A stretch of 64,000 nt of DNA from Salinimicrobium sp049680855 (GTDB lineage: Bacteria; Bacteroidota; Bacteroidia; Flavobacteriales; Flavobacteriaceae), in contig NZ_JBMPGS010000006.1 of the NCBI RefSeq assembly GCF_049680855.1, forward strand, positions 1-64,000, in the 5' to 3' direction. Positions 33,069-41,034 of this stretch are shown piece after piece. The notes beneath the pieces were generated by a model. It saw only the letters and a program-made list of their open reading frames with translations, made no database searches and had not been told where the DNA came from. The translations under genes and the position numbers were made by a program. The first letter of the stretch is position 1, and each line of letters starts with the position of its first letter.

Positions 33069-34013
33069 ATGAATATGAAAGGACCTCTGTTTTATTCGAA
33101 AATATTGCTCTTTGGAGAATACGGGATTATTAAAGACTCCAAAGGACTCTCCATTCCGTATAATTTTTACAATGGGGCATTGAAAGTTGATGAAAATCCT
33201 TCTGAAGAAGCGGTTATATCTAACCAAAGTTTGAAGCGTTTTGCCGATTATCTCAAAAACCTACAGGCCGAAAATACTGGACTTGTAAGTTTTGATCTTA
33301 AAGCCCTTTACAGCGATGTGGAGAAAGGAATGTATTTCGATTCCAGTATTCCGCAGGGATATGGAGTAGGAAGCAGTGGAGCTTTAGTGGCGGCTATCTA
33401 TGATGAATATGCACTTGATAAGATTACAGTTTTAGAAAATCTTACCCGGGAAAAGCTTCTTAAACTGAAAAAGATCTTTGGCGCCATGGAATCCTTTTTC
33501 CACGGAAAATCATCTGGGCTGGACCCGTTGAATTCTTACTTAAGCATTCCAATCCTTATTAATTCCAAGGATAATATTGAACCTGCCGGAATTCCATCGC
33601 AGACTCAAAATGGAAAAGGAGCTGTTTTTTTACTTGATAGTGGTTCTGTAGGAGAAACTGCCCCTATGGTCAATATTTTCATGGAAAATATGAAGCAGGA
33701 ACCGTTTAGAAAAATGCTTAAGAACCAGTTCGTGAAGCATACAGATGCTTGTGTGGACGACTTCCTGAAAGGGGATGTAAAATCCCTTTTTGGAAACATG
33801 AAGAAGTTGTCGCACGTAGTGCTTGACAACTTCAAGCCTATGATACCCGCACAGTTTCATAAGCTTTGGAAAAAAGGAATTGAAACGAACGAATATTACC
33901 TGAAGTTATGTGGATCTGGCGGTGGCGGATACATTCTTGGATTTACAGAAGATATTGAAAAAGCCAGGACAGCTTTGAAAGATTATCGTTTGGAAGTGGT
34001 TTACAACTTCTAG
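33069..34013 (+). CDS. Mevalonate kinase (GHMP kinase)
   Basis: A 314-residue GHMP kinase that most likely phosphorylates mevalonate. N-terminal YSKILLFGEYGIIKDSKGLSIPY, ATP loop GYGVGSSGALVAAIYDEY (residues about 97-114), then FHGKSSGLDPLNSYL and the C-terminal glycine motif LCGSGGGGYILGF. It sits between the decarboxylase and a UbiA prenyltransferase gene. A separate phosphomevalonate kinase is not in this window. Either mevalonate kinase or phosphomevalonate kinase is possible from motifs; the SKILLFGEY start favours mevalonate kinase. Confidence 0.85.
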   Translation: MNMKGPLFYSKILLFGEYGIIKDSKGLSIPYNFYNGALKVDENPSEEAVISNQSLKRFADYLKNLQAENTGLVSFDLKALYSDVEKGMYFDSSIPQGYGVGSSGALVAAIYDEYALDKITVLENLTREKLLKLKKIFGAMESFFHGKSSGLDPLNSYLSIPILINSKDNIEPAGIPSQTQNGKGAVFLLDSGSVGETAPMVNIFMENMKQEPFRKMLKNQFVKHTDACVDDFLKGDVKSLFGNMKKLSHVVLDNFKPMIPAQFHKLWKKGIETNEYYLKLCGSGGGGYILGFTEDIEKARTALKDYRLEVVYNF

Positions 34014-34020
34014 ATCATTT

Positions 34021-34926
34021 ATGGTCTCTATTTCAAAAAAGCGTCTTTTACTTAAAATTTTTAGTTTATTTTCGGTGGTGAGGGGATACAATATTCTTGT
34101 ATTGATCCTTGCTCAGTACCTTACATCCATGTTTATTTTGGCTCCCGAACTTCCCTTGCGGGAGGTTCTCTTTGATCCCAACCTTTTCTTTTTGGTGTTA
34201 GCAACAGCATCAGTAGTGGCTTCAGGTTACATCATCAACAACTTTTACGACAGTGAAAAAGACCTGATCAACAGGCCTCATAAGACCATGCTAGATAGGT
34301 TTGTGAGTCAGCGCACAAAATTATCAGTGTATTTCATCCTTAATTTGGCTGGTGTTTTCTTTGCCAGTTATATTTCCTTTAGAACGGTAGTTTTCTTTTC
34401 GGTTTATATATTTTTTATCTGGTTGTATTCCTACAGGATCAAGAAACTGTTGTTTCTGGGAAATCTGGTTGTTTCGGTACTTACGATTACCCCGTTCTTT
34501 GCCATTTTTGTCTATTACAAGAATTTTGATGCGGTAATCTTTGTACATGCGGCCTTCCTTTACCTTATTATCGTGATGCGGGAACTGGTGAAGGATTTGG
34601 AAAACATGAAGGGAGATATGGTCGCAGGTTATAAAACCATTCCAATCGTATACGGGGAGAAATTAAGTAAAACACTCTTAATAGGGTTGGCACTGCTGTC
34701 CTTTATTCCCGCTTTTTTATTGATCCAGTATTTTGAAATAGGAGAAATGGATTACTTTTTCTATGCAGCGCTGGTACTTCTTATAGTGTTTCTTATCATC
34801 CTGTTTTTTAGCAAAGCCAGGTGGCAATATCTTTTGCTGCACAACCTTCTTAAATTTGTAATTGTAGCGGGGATTTTCAGTATTTTATTAATTGAGCCAG
34901 AAGCACTACTTGCAAGAGTGTTTTAA
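34021..34926 (+). CDS. UbiA family prenyltransferase (geranylgeranylglycerol-phosphate synthase-like)
   Basis: A 301-residue membrane prenyltransferase with eight to nine helices. The first Asp-rich motif is ASGYIINNFYDSEKDLINRPHKTM and the second is RELVKDLENMKGDMVAGYKTIPIVYG. Bacteroidota homologues beside mevalonate genes are annotated as geranylgeranylglycerol-phosphate geranylgeranyltransferase-like. The actual acceptor is unknown. It lies 7 bases after the kinase gene, in the same operon. Confidence 0.88.
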   Translation: MVSISKKRLLLKIFSLFSVVRGYNILVLILAQYLTSMFILAPELPLREVLFDPNLFFLVLATASVVASGYIINNFYDSEKDLINRPHKTMLDRFVSQRTKLSVYFILNLAGVFFASYISFRTVVFFSVYIFFIWLYSYRIKKLLFLGNLVVSVLTITPFFAIFVYYKNFDAVIFVHAAFLYLIIVMRELVKDLENMKGDMVAGYKTIPIVYGEKLSKTLLIGLALLSFIPAFLLIQYFEIGEMDYFFYAALVLLIVFLIILFFSKARWQYLLLHNLLKFVIVAGIFSILLIEPEALLARVF

Positions 34927-34995
34927 TTTGTTTGGAAGATTGATGTGTCCTTCTTAACTTAAAGCAGTAAAAGGATTTTTTGTAGTGCAAACTCT

Positions 34996-35003
34996 TATCT
35001 TTG
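34996..35003 (+). promoter_or_regulatory. Probable -7 element TATCTTTG
   Basis: TAnnTTTG match 17 bases before the pseudouridine synthase ATG. A TTG lies only 13 bases upstream of it, shorter than usual, so the -33 box is unsure. Confidence 0.45.
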
Positions 35004-35019
35004 TCAAAAATTTATAATT

Positions 35020-35898
35020 ATGAGCAGACAGGACAGGTCATCTGGCAGTAAGTATGGTGGCAGGCAAGGTGGCGGTGAAAGAAAGAAATCACAGGCACGT
35101 GGGAATGCGCCGGTGAACAGAAATGATAGGGCAGGAAAGACTTCAGCGCGTGGAAATGCGCCGGTGCAGAAAAATGCAAAAGACAATAAAGAGGGAATAA
35201 GATTAAATAAATATGTGGCGAATGCCGGCATTTGTTCCCGAAGGGATGCCGATATTTATATTTCTGCCGGAAATGTAACTGTTAATGGAGAAGTGGTTAC
35301 AGAAATGGGGCACAAAGTTAAGCTTACCGATGAGGTGAAATTTGATGGCCGTAAAATAAATCCTGAGAAGCCGGAATACGTACTGCTAAACAAACCTAAG
35401 GGTTTTTACGTGACCGGAAGTGTGGAGAAAAAGAACCGCACGGTAATGGATTTGATTGCAAATGCTTCCAAAGCTAAATTAGATCCTGTAGGAAGACTTG
35501 ATACACAAGCGACGGGACTTATGTTCTTCACGAATGATGGCGCTATGGCAAAGAATCTGGCCAATCCAAAGAATGGAATTCGCCAGATTTATCACATAGA
35601 ACTGGATAAAGATCTTTCTTTTGATGATCTTCAGAAGATAAAGGAAGGAGTAACACTGGAAGATGGAAAAGTAAATGTAACAGATGTAAGTTATGTTGAA
35701 AACAAACCCAAACGCGAAGTGGGTATTGAGCTGCGAAGCACAAGAAATCACGTGGTGCAGCGCATTTTTAAAAGCCTGAATTATGAAGTAGTAAAACTGG
35801 ATAGGGTGGTTTTCGGCGGACTTACTAAAAAGGATCTTCCTAGAGGACACTGGAGAGTGCTATCTAAGCAGGAGGTCATTAATATGAACAACCTCTAA
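35020..35898 (+). CDS. RluB-like rRNA pseudouridine synthase
   Basis: A 292-residue protein. The first 60 residues are basic, Gly/Arg/Lys/Asn-rich and contain an ARGNAPV repeat (ARGNAPVNRND and ARGNAPVQKNA), probably RNA-contacting and disordered. An S4 domain follows (RLNKYVANAGICSRRDADIYISAGNVTVNGEVV), then the RsuA/RluB catalytic domain with GRLDTQATGLMFFTNDG (catalytic Asp) and LTKKDLPRGHWRVLS. It would make a pseudouridine in 23S or 16S rRNA. The nearest family is RluB/RluE/RluF; the exact target is not decided. A terminator follows. Confidence 0.92.
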   Translation: MSRQDRSSGSKYGGRQGGGERKKSQARGNAPVNRNDRAGKTSARGNAPVQKNAKDNKEGIRLNKYVANAGICSRRDADIYISAGNVTVNGEVVTEMGHKVKLTDEVKFDGRKINPEKPEYVLLNKPKGFYVTGSVEKKNRTVMDLIANASKAKLDPVGRLDTQATGLMFFTNDGAMAKNLANPKNGIRQIYHIELDKDLSFDDLQKIKEGVTLEDGKVNVTDVSYVENKPKREVGIELRSTRNHVVQRIFKSLNYEVVKLDRVVFGGLTKKDLPRGHWRVLSKQEVINMNNL

Positions 35899-35912
35899 AC
35901 AAAGATATGCTT

Positions 35913-36003
35913 CAAAATGACATTTTTTGCAATAATTTTCTGCAAAATGTGCTGAATTTAGAACCCTTTTTTAGTGGAAATTTAGAAGGTTTAAATGATG
36001 TAT
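35913..36003. other. Intergenic space with AT-rich dyad
   Basis: Part of the 335-base gap 35899-36233. It holds CAAAAT-GAC-ATTTTTTG (35913-35929), another of the recurring AT dyads. The terminator at 36004-36031 and a possible promoter near 36174 make up the rest. I see no gene. Confidence 0.4.
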
Positions 36004-36031
36004 AAAAGCCCGAAAGTTTTCGGGCTTTTTC
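36004..36031 (+). terminator. Terminator after the pseudouridine synthase gene
   Basis: AAAAGCCCGAAA and TTTCGGGCTTTT around GT, then T-rich sequence. Confidence 0.9.
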
Positions 36032-36173
36032 TATTTTTGTTTTGAAAAACAAATCATTTGGTAGAAATATTGGCCGTTATGAAAACCGGTAGTTTTAAAT
36101 TTGTTCAGGATCTTTAAACCCGAAGATTTTCAATGGGTTTGCCTGTTTTCCTTAACAAATTTTTAGTATCGTA

Positions 36174-36181
36174 TATTTTTG
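36174..36181 (+). promoter_or_regulatory. Probable -7 element TATTTTTG of the polyamine operon
   Basis: TAnnTTTG match 53 bases before the TTG start of the arginine decarboxylase gene. A -33 TTG at the right spacing is not evident. Confidence 0.4.
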
Positions 36182-36233
36182 ACAATGGCTTATAATTTCT
36201 ACTTTTTAACCTTTTAATCTTTAGCATCAAAAT

Positions 36234-37631
36234 TTGAATACAAAGTACCGCGATTTAATAGACCAGACGTATTATTTTCCACAGGAAGAGTTTACTCTGG
36301 AAGGAAGTGAGCTCAAGTTTCATGATATAGACTTGATGGAACTTGTTAAGAAATATGGAGCTCCCCTAAAATTCACCTTTCTTCCGAAAATATCAGAAAA
36401 TATAGGACGGGCAAAAAAATGGTTTGGAGATGCTCTTGAAAAAAGCAATTATCAAGGCTCCTACAACTATTGTTATTGCACTAAAAGCTCACATTTTGAA
36501 CATGTTCTTAATGAGGCTCTTAAAAATGATATTCATATTGAAACTTCGGCGGCTATTGATATTGAAATCGTTGAAAATCTTAAGAAAAAAGGTAAGATTA
36601 CAGATGAAACTTACGTCATCTGCAATGGTTTTAAACGGGATTATTATATTTCTAATATTGCTAATCTAATCAATAGCGGGCACAAAAACTGTATCCCGAT
36701 CATAGATAATTATGAAGAGATCGACCTGCTTTCTGAAGCCATTGAAGGCAAATTTAAAGTTGGGATAAGGATTGCTTCTGAAGAAGAACCGAAATTTGAA
36801 TTTTACACCTCCAGGCTGGGGATTGGTTACAAAAATATTGTGCCGTTCTACAATAAACAGATCAGTGAAAATGAGCAGGTGGAGCTGAAGATGCTACATT
36901 TCTTCATTAATACCGGAATTCGGGACACCGCGTACTACTGGAACGAACTTCTAAAATGTCTGAAGGTTTATATTAATCTTAAAAAGGTATGTCCAACCCT
37001 GGACAGCCTTAACATTGGAGGAGGATTTCCCGTTAAAAATTCCCTTCATTTCGAGTATGATTACAAATACATGGTCGAAGAGATCGTGAACCAGATAAAG
37101 ATAGCTTGTGATGAAGCGGGAGTGGATGTGCCTAACATTTTTACTGAATTCGGATCTTTTACCGTAGGAGAAAGCGGCGGCGCCATTTATGAAATACTTT
37201 ACCAGAAGCAGCAGAACGATCGTGAGAAATGGAATATGATCAATTCTTCTTTTATCACAACCTTACCCGATACCTGGGCAATAAGCAAGAAATTTGTCAT
37301 GCTGGCCGTAAACCGCTGGAACGATGAATACGAGCGTGTTCTTTTGGGTGGGCTGACCTGTGATAGCGATGACTATTACAATTCTGAGCAGCATACAAAT
37401 GCTATTTACCTTCCGAAGTACAAAAGAGAAAAACCGCTTTATATAGGCTTTTTTAATACAGGTGCCTACCAGGAGACTATTGGAGGTTTTGGCGGATTGC
37501 AGCATTGTCTAATTCCGCAGCCAAAGCATGTTCTTATTGACAAGGACAGCGATGGAAATATTACCACCAGCTTATTTAGAGAACAGCAAAAAGCAGATGA
37601 TTTTCTGGAAATTCTGGGCTACAATGACTAA
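36234..37631 (+). CDS. speA: Biosynthetic arginine decarboxylase, Bacteroidota type
   Basis: A 465-residue PLP enzyme of the alanine-racemase-fold decarboxylases, short compared with the about 630-residue proteobacterial SpeA. It would turn arginine into agmatine, and agmatinase is the next gene. Landmarks are KYGAPLKFTFLPKI, YNYCYCTKSSHFEHVLNEAL (the PLP lysine region), HIETSAAIDIEIV, SLNIGGGFPVKNSLHF, FTEFGSFTVGESGG (PLP phosphate region) and the active-site cysteine area GGLTCDSDDYY. The start is TTG (LNTKYRDLI...), because no ATG precedes the conserved N-terminus. Substrate assignment rests on the linked agmatinase. Confidence 0.87.
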   Translation: MNTKYRDLIDQTYYFPQEEFTLEGSELKFHDIDLMELVKKYGAPLKFTFLPKISENIGRAKKWFGDALEKSNYQGSYNYCYCTKSSHFEHVLNEALKNDIHIETSAAIDIEIVENLKKKGKITDETYVICNGFKRDYYISNIANLINSGHKNCIPIIDNYEEIDLLSEAIEGKFKVGIRIASEEEPKFEFYTSRLGIGYKNIVPFYNKQISENEQVELKMLHFFINTGIRDTAYYWNELLKCLKVYINLKKVCPTLDSLNIGGGFPVKNSLHFEYDYKYMVEEIVNQIKIACDEAGVDVPNIFTEFGSFTVGESGGAIYEILYQKQQNDREKWNMINSSFITTLPDTWAISKKFVMLAVNRWNDEYERVLLGGLTCDSDDYYNSEQHTNAIYLPKYKREKPLYIGFFNTGAYQETIGGFGGLQHCLIPQPKHVLIDKDSDGNITTSLFREQQKADDFLEILGYND

Positions 37632-37684
37632 ATCTTTTTTGTTATATTTAATTCTAAATTTAGAAAATACTAACTATCCTACCC

Positions 37685-38563
37685 ATGAGTAAAAAGAATT
37701 ATGCCGGGATTCCGGATAAATATGCCCGAATCGATGATGCAAAAGTGGTATTGATTCCCGTTCCCTATGATGGAACGAGTACCTGGCAAAAGGGAGCAGA
37801 TAAAGGGCCCGATGCCTTTTTGGAAGCTTCGGAAAATATGGAGCTGTTCGATATTGAAACACGTACAGAGGTGTATAAAAAAGGGATTTATCTTGCGCCG
37901 CCTGTGACCGAAGATGCTTCTCCCGAGAAAATGGTGGAAGCCGTTTATAAAACCACTAAAAATTATATAAAGCAAGATAAATTTGTAACCCTTTTTGGAG
38001 GGGAGCACTCTGTTTCTATAGGTTCTATAAGAGCATTCAATGAGGCTTTTGAGGAGTTGACGGTGGTACAGCTGGACGCGCATGCAGATTTGCGGCCGGA
38101 GTACGAGGGTTCTGCGAATAACCACGCCTGTGCACTTCATGAAGCCAGTAAAACCACAAACCTTGTGCAGGTGGGAATCCGTTCCATGGATGTGACGGAG
38201 CTGGATCATATGGATGAAAATCAGGTTTATTTTGGGCACGATCTTTATGACGAGTGGATGGAGGATGCTATTGGGCAAATGACGCCAAACGTATTTATTA
38301 CCATAGACCTTGATGCTTTCGATCCTTCTATCATGCCTTCTACGGGAACTCCCGAGCCGGGTGGATTGCTGTGGTATGAAACTCTTGAATTTCTCAAAAT
38401 GATGTTCAAGAAAAAGAATGTGGTAGGATTTGATATCGTAGAGCTTTGTCCGAATAAAAATGAAAAGTCCTCAGATTTCCTGGCGGCGAAATTGTATTAC
38501 AAGATGTTGAGCTATAAGTTCAAATACCAAAATTATAACGAAGAAGACGAAGAAGATGAGTAA
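37685..38563 (+). CDS. speB: Agmatinase (ureohydrolase)
   Basis: A 292-residue Mn-dependent ureohydrolase that would split agmatine into putrescine and urea. Metal-site motifs are GGEHSVSIGSIRAF (His), QLDAHADLRPEYEGS (DAHxD) and ITIDLDAFDPSIMPSTGTPEPGGLLWYE (DxDxxDP). It follows the decarboxylase gene after 53 bases and overlaps the DHS-like gene by 8 bases, so the three are one operon. The final residues are acidic (NEEDEEDE), shared with the overlap region. Confidence 0.92.
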   Translation: MSKKNYAGIPDKYARIDDAKVVLIPVPYDGTSTWQKGADKGPDAFLEASENMELFDIETRTEVYKKGIYLAPPVTEDASPEKMVEAVYKTTKNYIKQDKFVTLFGGEHSVSIGSIRAFNEAFEELTVVQLDAHADLRPEYEGSANNHACALHEASKTTNLVQVGIRSMDVTELDHMDENQVYFGHDLYDEWMEDAIGQMTPNVFITIDLDAFDPSIMPSTGTPEPGGLLWYETLEFLKMMFKKKNVVGFDIVELCPNKNEKSSDFLAAKLYYKMLSYKFKYQNYNEEDEEDE

Positions 38564-39527
38564 AGGAGCAATTACTGAATTTGTAGAAAGACATTATAAA
38601 CATTTTAACGCGGCTGCCCTTGTAGATGCTGCAAAAGGTTACAGGGAGCAACTGGAAAAAGGTAATAAAATGCTGGTTACTCTGGCCGGCGCCATGAGTA
38701 CTGCAGAGATAGGAAAGATCTTTGCTGAAATGATACGGCAGGATAAGGTGCAGTTTATCTCCTGTACAGGTGCGAACCTTGAGGAAGATATCATGAACCT
38801 GGTGGCACATACCCATTATGAAAGACTTCCTCATTACCGGGATCTTACCGCCCAGGATGAATGGGATCTATTGGAAAGAGGATTAAATCGGGTTACAGAC
38901 ACTGCAATTCCTGAAGAAGAAGCTTTCCGAAGAATTCAGAAGCACATTGTCAAGATCTGGAAAGATGCTGAAGCTGCCGGGGAACGGTATTTTCCGCATG
39001 AGTTCATGTACAAATTATTGCTTTCAGGAGCACTTGAGGAATATTACGAAATTGACCTGAAGGATTCCTGGGTATATGCTGCTGCTGAAAAGAATCTGCC
39101 AATCGTTGTTCCCGGGTGGGAAGACAGCACGATGGGGAATATTTTTGCTTCCTACGTGATGAAAGGTGAATTGAAAGCCAGCACTATGAAATCGGGGATT
39201 GAATACATGGGCTACTTGGCCGACTGGTACACGAAAAACTCTGATACGGGAGTCGGTTTCTTCCAGATTGGTGGTGGTATCGCGGGAGATTTCCCGATTT
39301 GTGTGGTACCGATGCTTTATCAGGATATGGAAATGACAGATACTCCTTTCTGGAGCTATTTCTGCCAGATTTCTGATTCCACAACCAGTTATGGATCATA
39401 TTCCGGGGCAGTGCCTAACGAAAAGATCACCTGGGGAAAACTTGATAAAGATACACCCAAGTATATCGTAGAAAGTGACGCGACCATCGTGGCGCCACTC
39501 ATGTTCGCTTACATTCTCGGGATGTAA
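38556..39527 (+). CDS. Deoxyhypusine-synthase-like protein lacking the catalytic lysine
   Basis: A 323-residue NAD-binding protein of the deoxyhypusine synthase family. Family blocks are ALVDAAKGYREQLEKGNKML, LAGAMSTAEIGK, ISCTGANLEEDIMNLVAH, VPGWEDSTMGNIFAS and TGVGFFQIGGGIAGDFPICV. In eukaryotic and archaeal DHS an active-site Lys lies in WGKIRxDAxPVKVYADAS; the ungapped match here is WGKLDKDTPKYIVESDAT, with Ile at that place. The KHH after the GGG motif is also changed to GDF. Bacteria have no eIF5A substrate. Position after speA and speB points to polyamine metabolism, but the reaction is open. Confidence 0.88.
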   Translation: MSKGAITEFVERHYKHFNAAALVDAAKGYREQLEKGNKMLVTLAGAMSTAEIGKIFAEMIRQDKVQFISCTGANLEEDIMNLVAHTHYERLPHYRDLTAQDEWDLLERGLNRVTDTAIPEEEAFRRIQKHIVKIWKDAEAAGERYFPHEFMYKLLLSGALEEYYEIDLKDSWVYAAAEKNLPIVVPGWEDSTMGNIFASYVMKGELKASTMKSGIEYMGYLADWYTKNSDTGVGFFQIGGGIAGDFPICVVPMLYQDMEMTDTPFWSYFCQISDSTTSYGSYSGAVPNEKITWGKLDKDTPKYIVESDATIVAPLMFAYILGM

Positions 39528-39548
39528 TTCCTTTAAAATTTTATTTCA

Positions 39549-39590
39549 CAAGCTCAGGTCGATTGGCTTTATTGCTGAACCCTGAGCTTG
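39549..39590. repeat. Inverted repeat CAAGCTCAGG / CCTGAGCTTG
   Basis: Perfect 10-base arms separated by 22 bases, just after the DHS-like gene. The arm sequence resembles the CTGAAC/GTTCAG family of dispersed flavobacterial repeats. Confidence 0.5.
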
Positions 39591-39605
39591 CTGAAAATTT
39601 ATTGC

Positions 39606-39640
39606 AAACCTGCTGGACCTTTCCTGCAGGTTTTTTTTTT
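39606..39640 (+). terminator. Terminator of the polyamine operon
   Basis: AAACCTGC (39606-39613) and GCAGGTTT (39626-39633) around a 12-base loop, followed by ten T. Confidence 0.85.
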
Positions 39641-39655
39641 GGATGAGAATTATTG

Positions 39656-41017
39656 CTACTTCGGAAATTCTGCAGCCTCTATTTTCCGGTTCGGCTTCCA
39701 TTCGTTCCTGTAAATTTCATATCCCATGACAGCGTATATTATCAGGTATTCAACAGCAATCAGCCACAAATTTTCCCGGTAAGCATCATTGGAATAAGCC
39801 GCATAGCTCAACACAACCAGAAGTGACCATAGCAGCGGAAAACGGTAATTGGTAAAGATGCATAAAATCGCAGGTACAGCAACATACCAGGGATGTACGG
39901 TGGTTGCCAGTGCATAATAAACTGTGATTCCAAAAAGCATTGTAGTAATCAAACCGGCTGTAGATTTGTTTCTTCGGAAGAAAGCCATTCCTACAATGGA
40001 AAGAAAAACAGCTGCGGCAAGCGGCTTCCCGGTATACACCAGGATGTTGTAGCCTTCCACCTGGTAACCAACCCACCTGATGAGGTAATAAATACTGGCG
40101 TTAAATTCAAATTTCTGAAACCATAATCCAACCGTTTGAAGATAGTTGCTAAGTAATTCTGGGGAAAGGAAAGGGAGGAACAAGGTTATATTTATGGCAG
40201 CTACAATTAAATAATACCCTATGGCATTTTTGAAGCCGAGTCTTCGGAAAAAGAGCGGCAGGAACAGCAGCGGAATCAATTTTACTGAAACCGCACAGGC
40301 TAATAAAGCAGCGCTAAAAAGCCATTTTTGACGCTGTAGCATGTAGAGTGACGAAATAATAAATAAGATCATGACCCCTTCAAAATGCAGGTTTCCGGTG
40401 AGTTCTATGATGATGAACGGACTTAAAAAATACCAAAAAATGCGGTTTTCCGGGAGCTTTAGACTTTTAAGAAGTTTTCTTCCGAAGTAAAAAATCCCAA
40501 TATCTGCAGCAATTATGATAAGCCGCAGGAATATCACAGCTCCCAAAAGGCTGTTTTGAGAGAAAAATCCCGAAAGAGCAAAAATGAACTGATTTATGGG
40601 AGGATAATTCGAATGGTTTCCGGCGCTTAAAACACCCATTCCGTCGTAAAGTTTCCTGGCGCCTTCAAAAAGGGGCTTTCCGGAGGAAATTAATTCTTCA
40701 GGAGTGGATAAGTATGGGTTAAAGTCATGCAGCAGCAGTTTTCCGTCCCAAATGAAGCGATAGAAATCCTGCGAAAGGTTTGGTAAAGCAAACAGGAACA
40801 AAAGCCGGAAAACTATACCACTCCAAAATAGCATTTTCAGGTTAAATTTTTCCAGCTGAAAAAATTTCCAGCTTAGAAAAAACAGCGCAGTGTAGAGGCT
40901 TACGAGCTTTATGAAATCTTCCCGAACAAGATCATAAGCAAAGGAAAAATAAAGTGCACAGCAGGAAAACAGGAGGAGAAGTGGAAATTTGTGGTATTTT
41001 ATCTGCTTAAATTCCAT
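39656..41017 (-). CDS. GT87-like polyprenol-phosphate-sugar mannosyltransferase (DUF2029)
   Basis: A 453-residue integral membrane GT-C-type protein with about 11 hydrophobic helices. The first periplasmic loop carries the catalytic acid motif SQDFYRFIWDGKLLLHDFNPYLSTP. Later segments are GNHSNYPPINQFIFALSGFF and SWLF-like KLIPLLFLPLFFRR (the charged KLIP motif common in GT87). Such enzymes use polyprenyl-phosphate sugars. It is last in the nine-gene minus-strand run beginning at 49298; a DPM-like gene two places upstream could make its lipid-linked donor. Confidence 0.82.
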   Translation of the reverse strand: MEFKQIKYHKFPLLLLFSCCALYFSFAYDLVREDFIKLVSLYTALFFLSWKFFQLEKFNLKMLFWSGIVFRLLFLFALPNLSQDFYRFIWDGKLLLHDFNPYLSTPEELISSGKPLFEGARKLYDGMGVLSAGNHSNYPPINQFIFALSGFFSQNSLLGAVIFLRLIIIAADIGIFYFGRKLLKSLKLPENRIFWYFLSPFIIIELTGNLHFEGVMILFIISSLYMLQRQKWLFSAALLACAVSVKLIPLLFLPLFFRRLGFKNAIGYYLIVAAINITLFLPFLSPELLSNYLQTVGLWFQKFEFNASIYYLIRWVGYQVEGYNILVYTGKPLAAAVFLSIVGMAFFRRNKSTAGLITTMLFGITVYYALATTVHPWYVAVPAILCIFTNYRFPLLWSLLVVLSYAAYSNDAYRENLWLIAVEYLIIYAVMGYEIYRNEWKPNRKIEAAEFPK

Positions 41018-41034
41018 TGAAAATATGTTCCTGC

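Noticed and set aside
37679..38278. 199-residue minus-strand frame opposite agmatinase
   Set aside because: It has no recognisable residues and lies wholly within speB, which carries all catalytic motifs.
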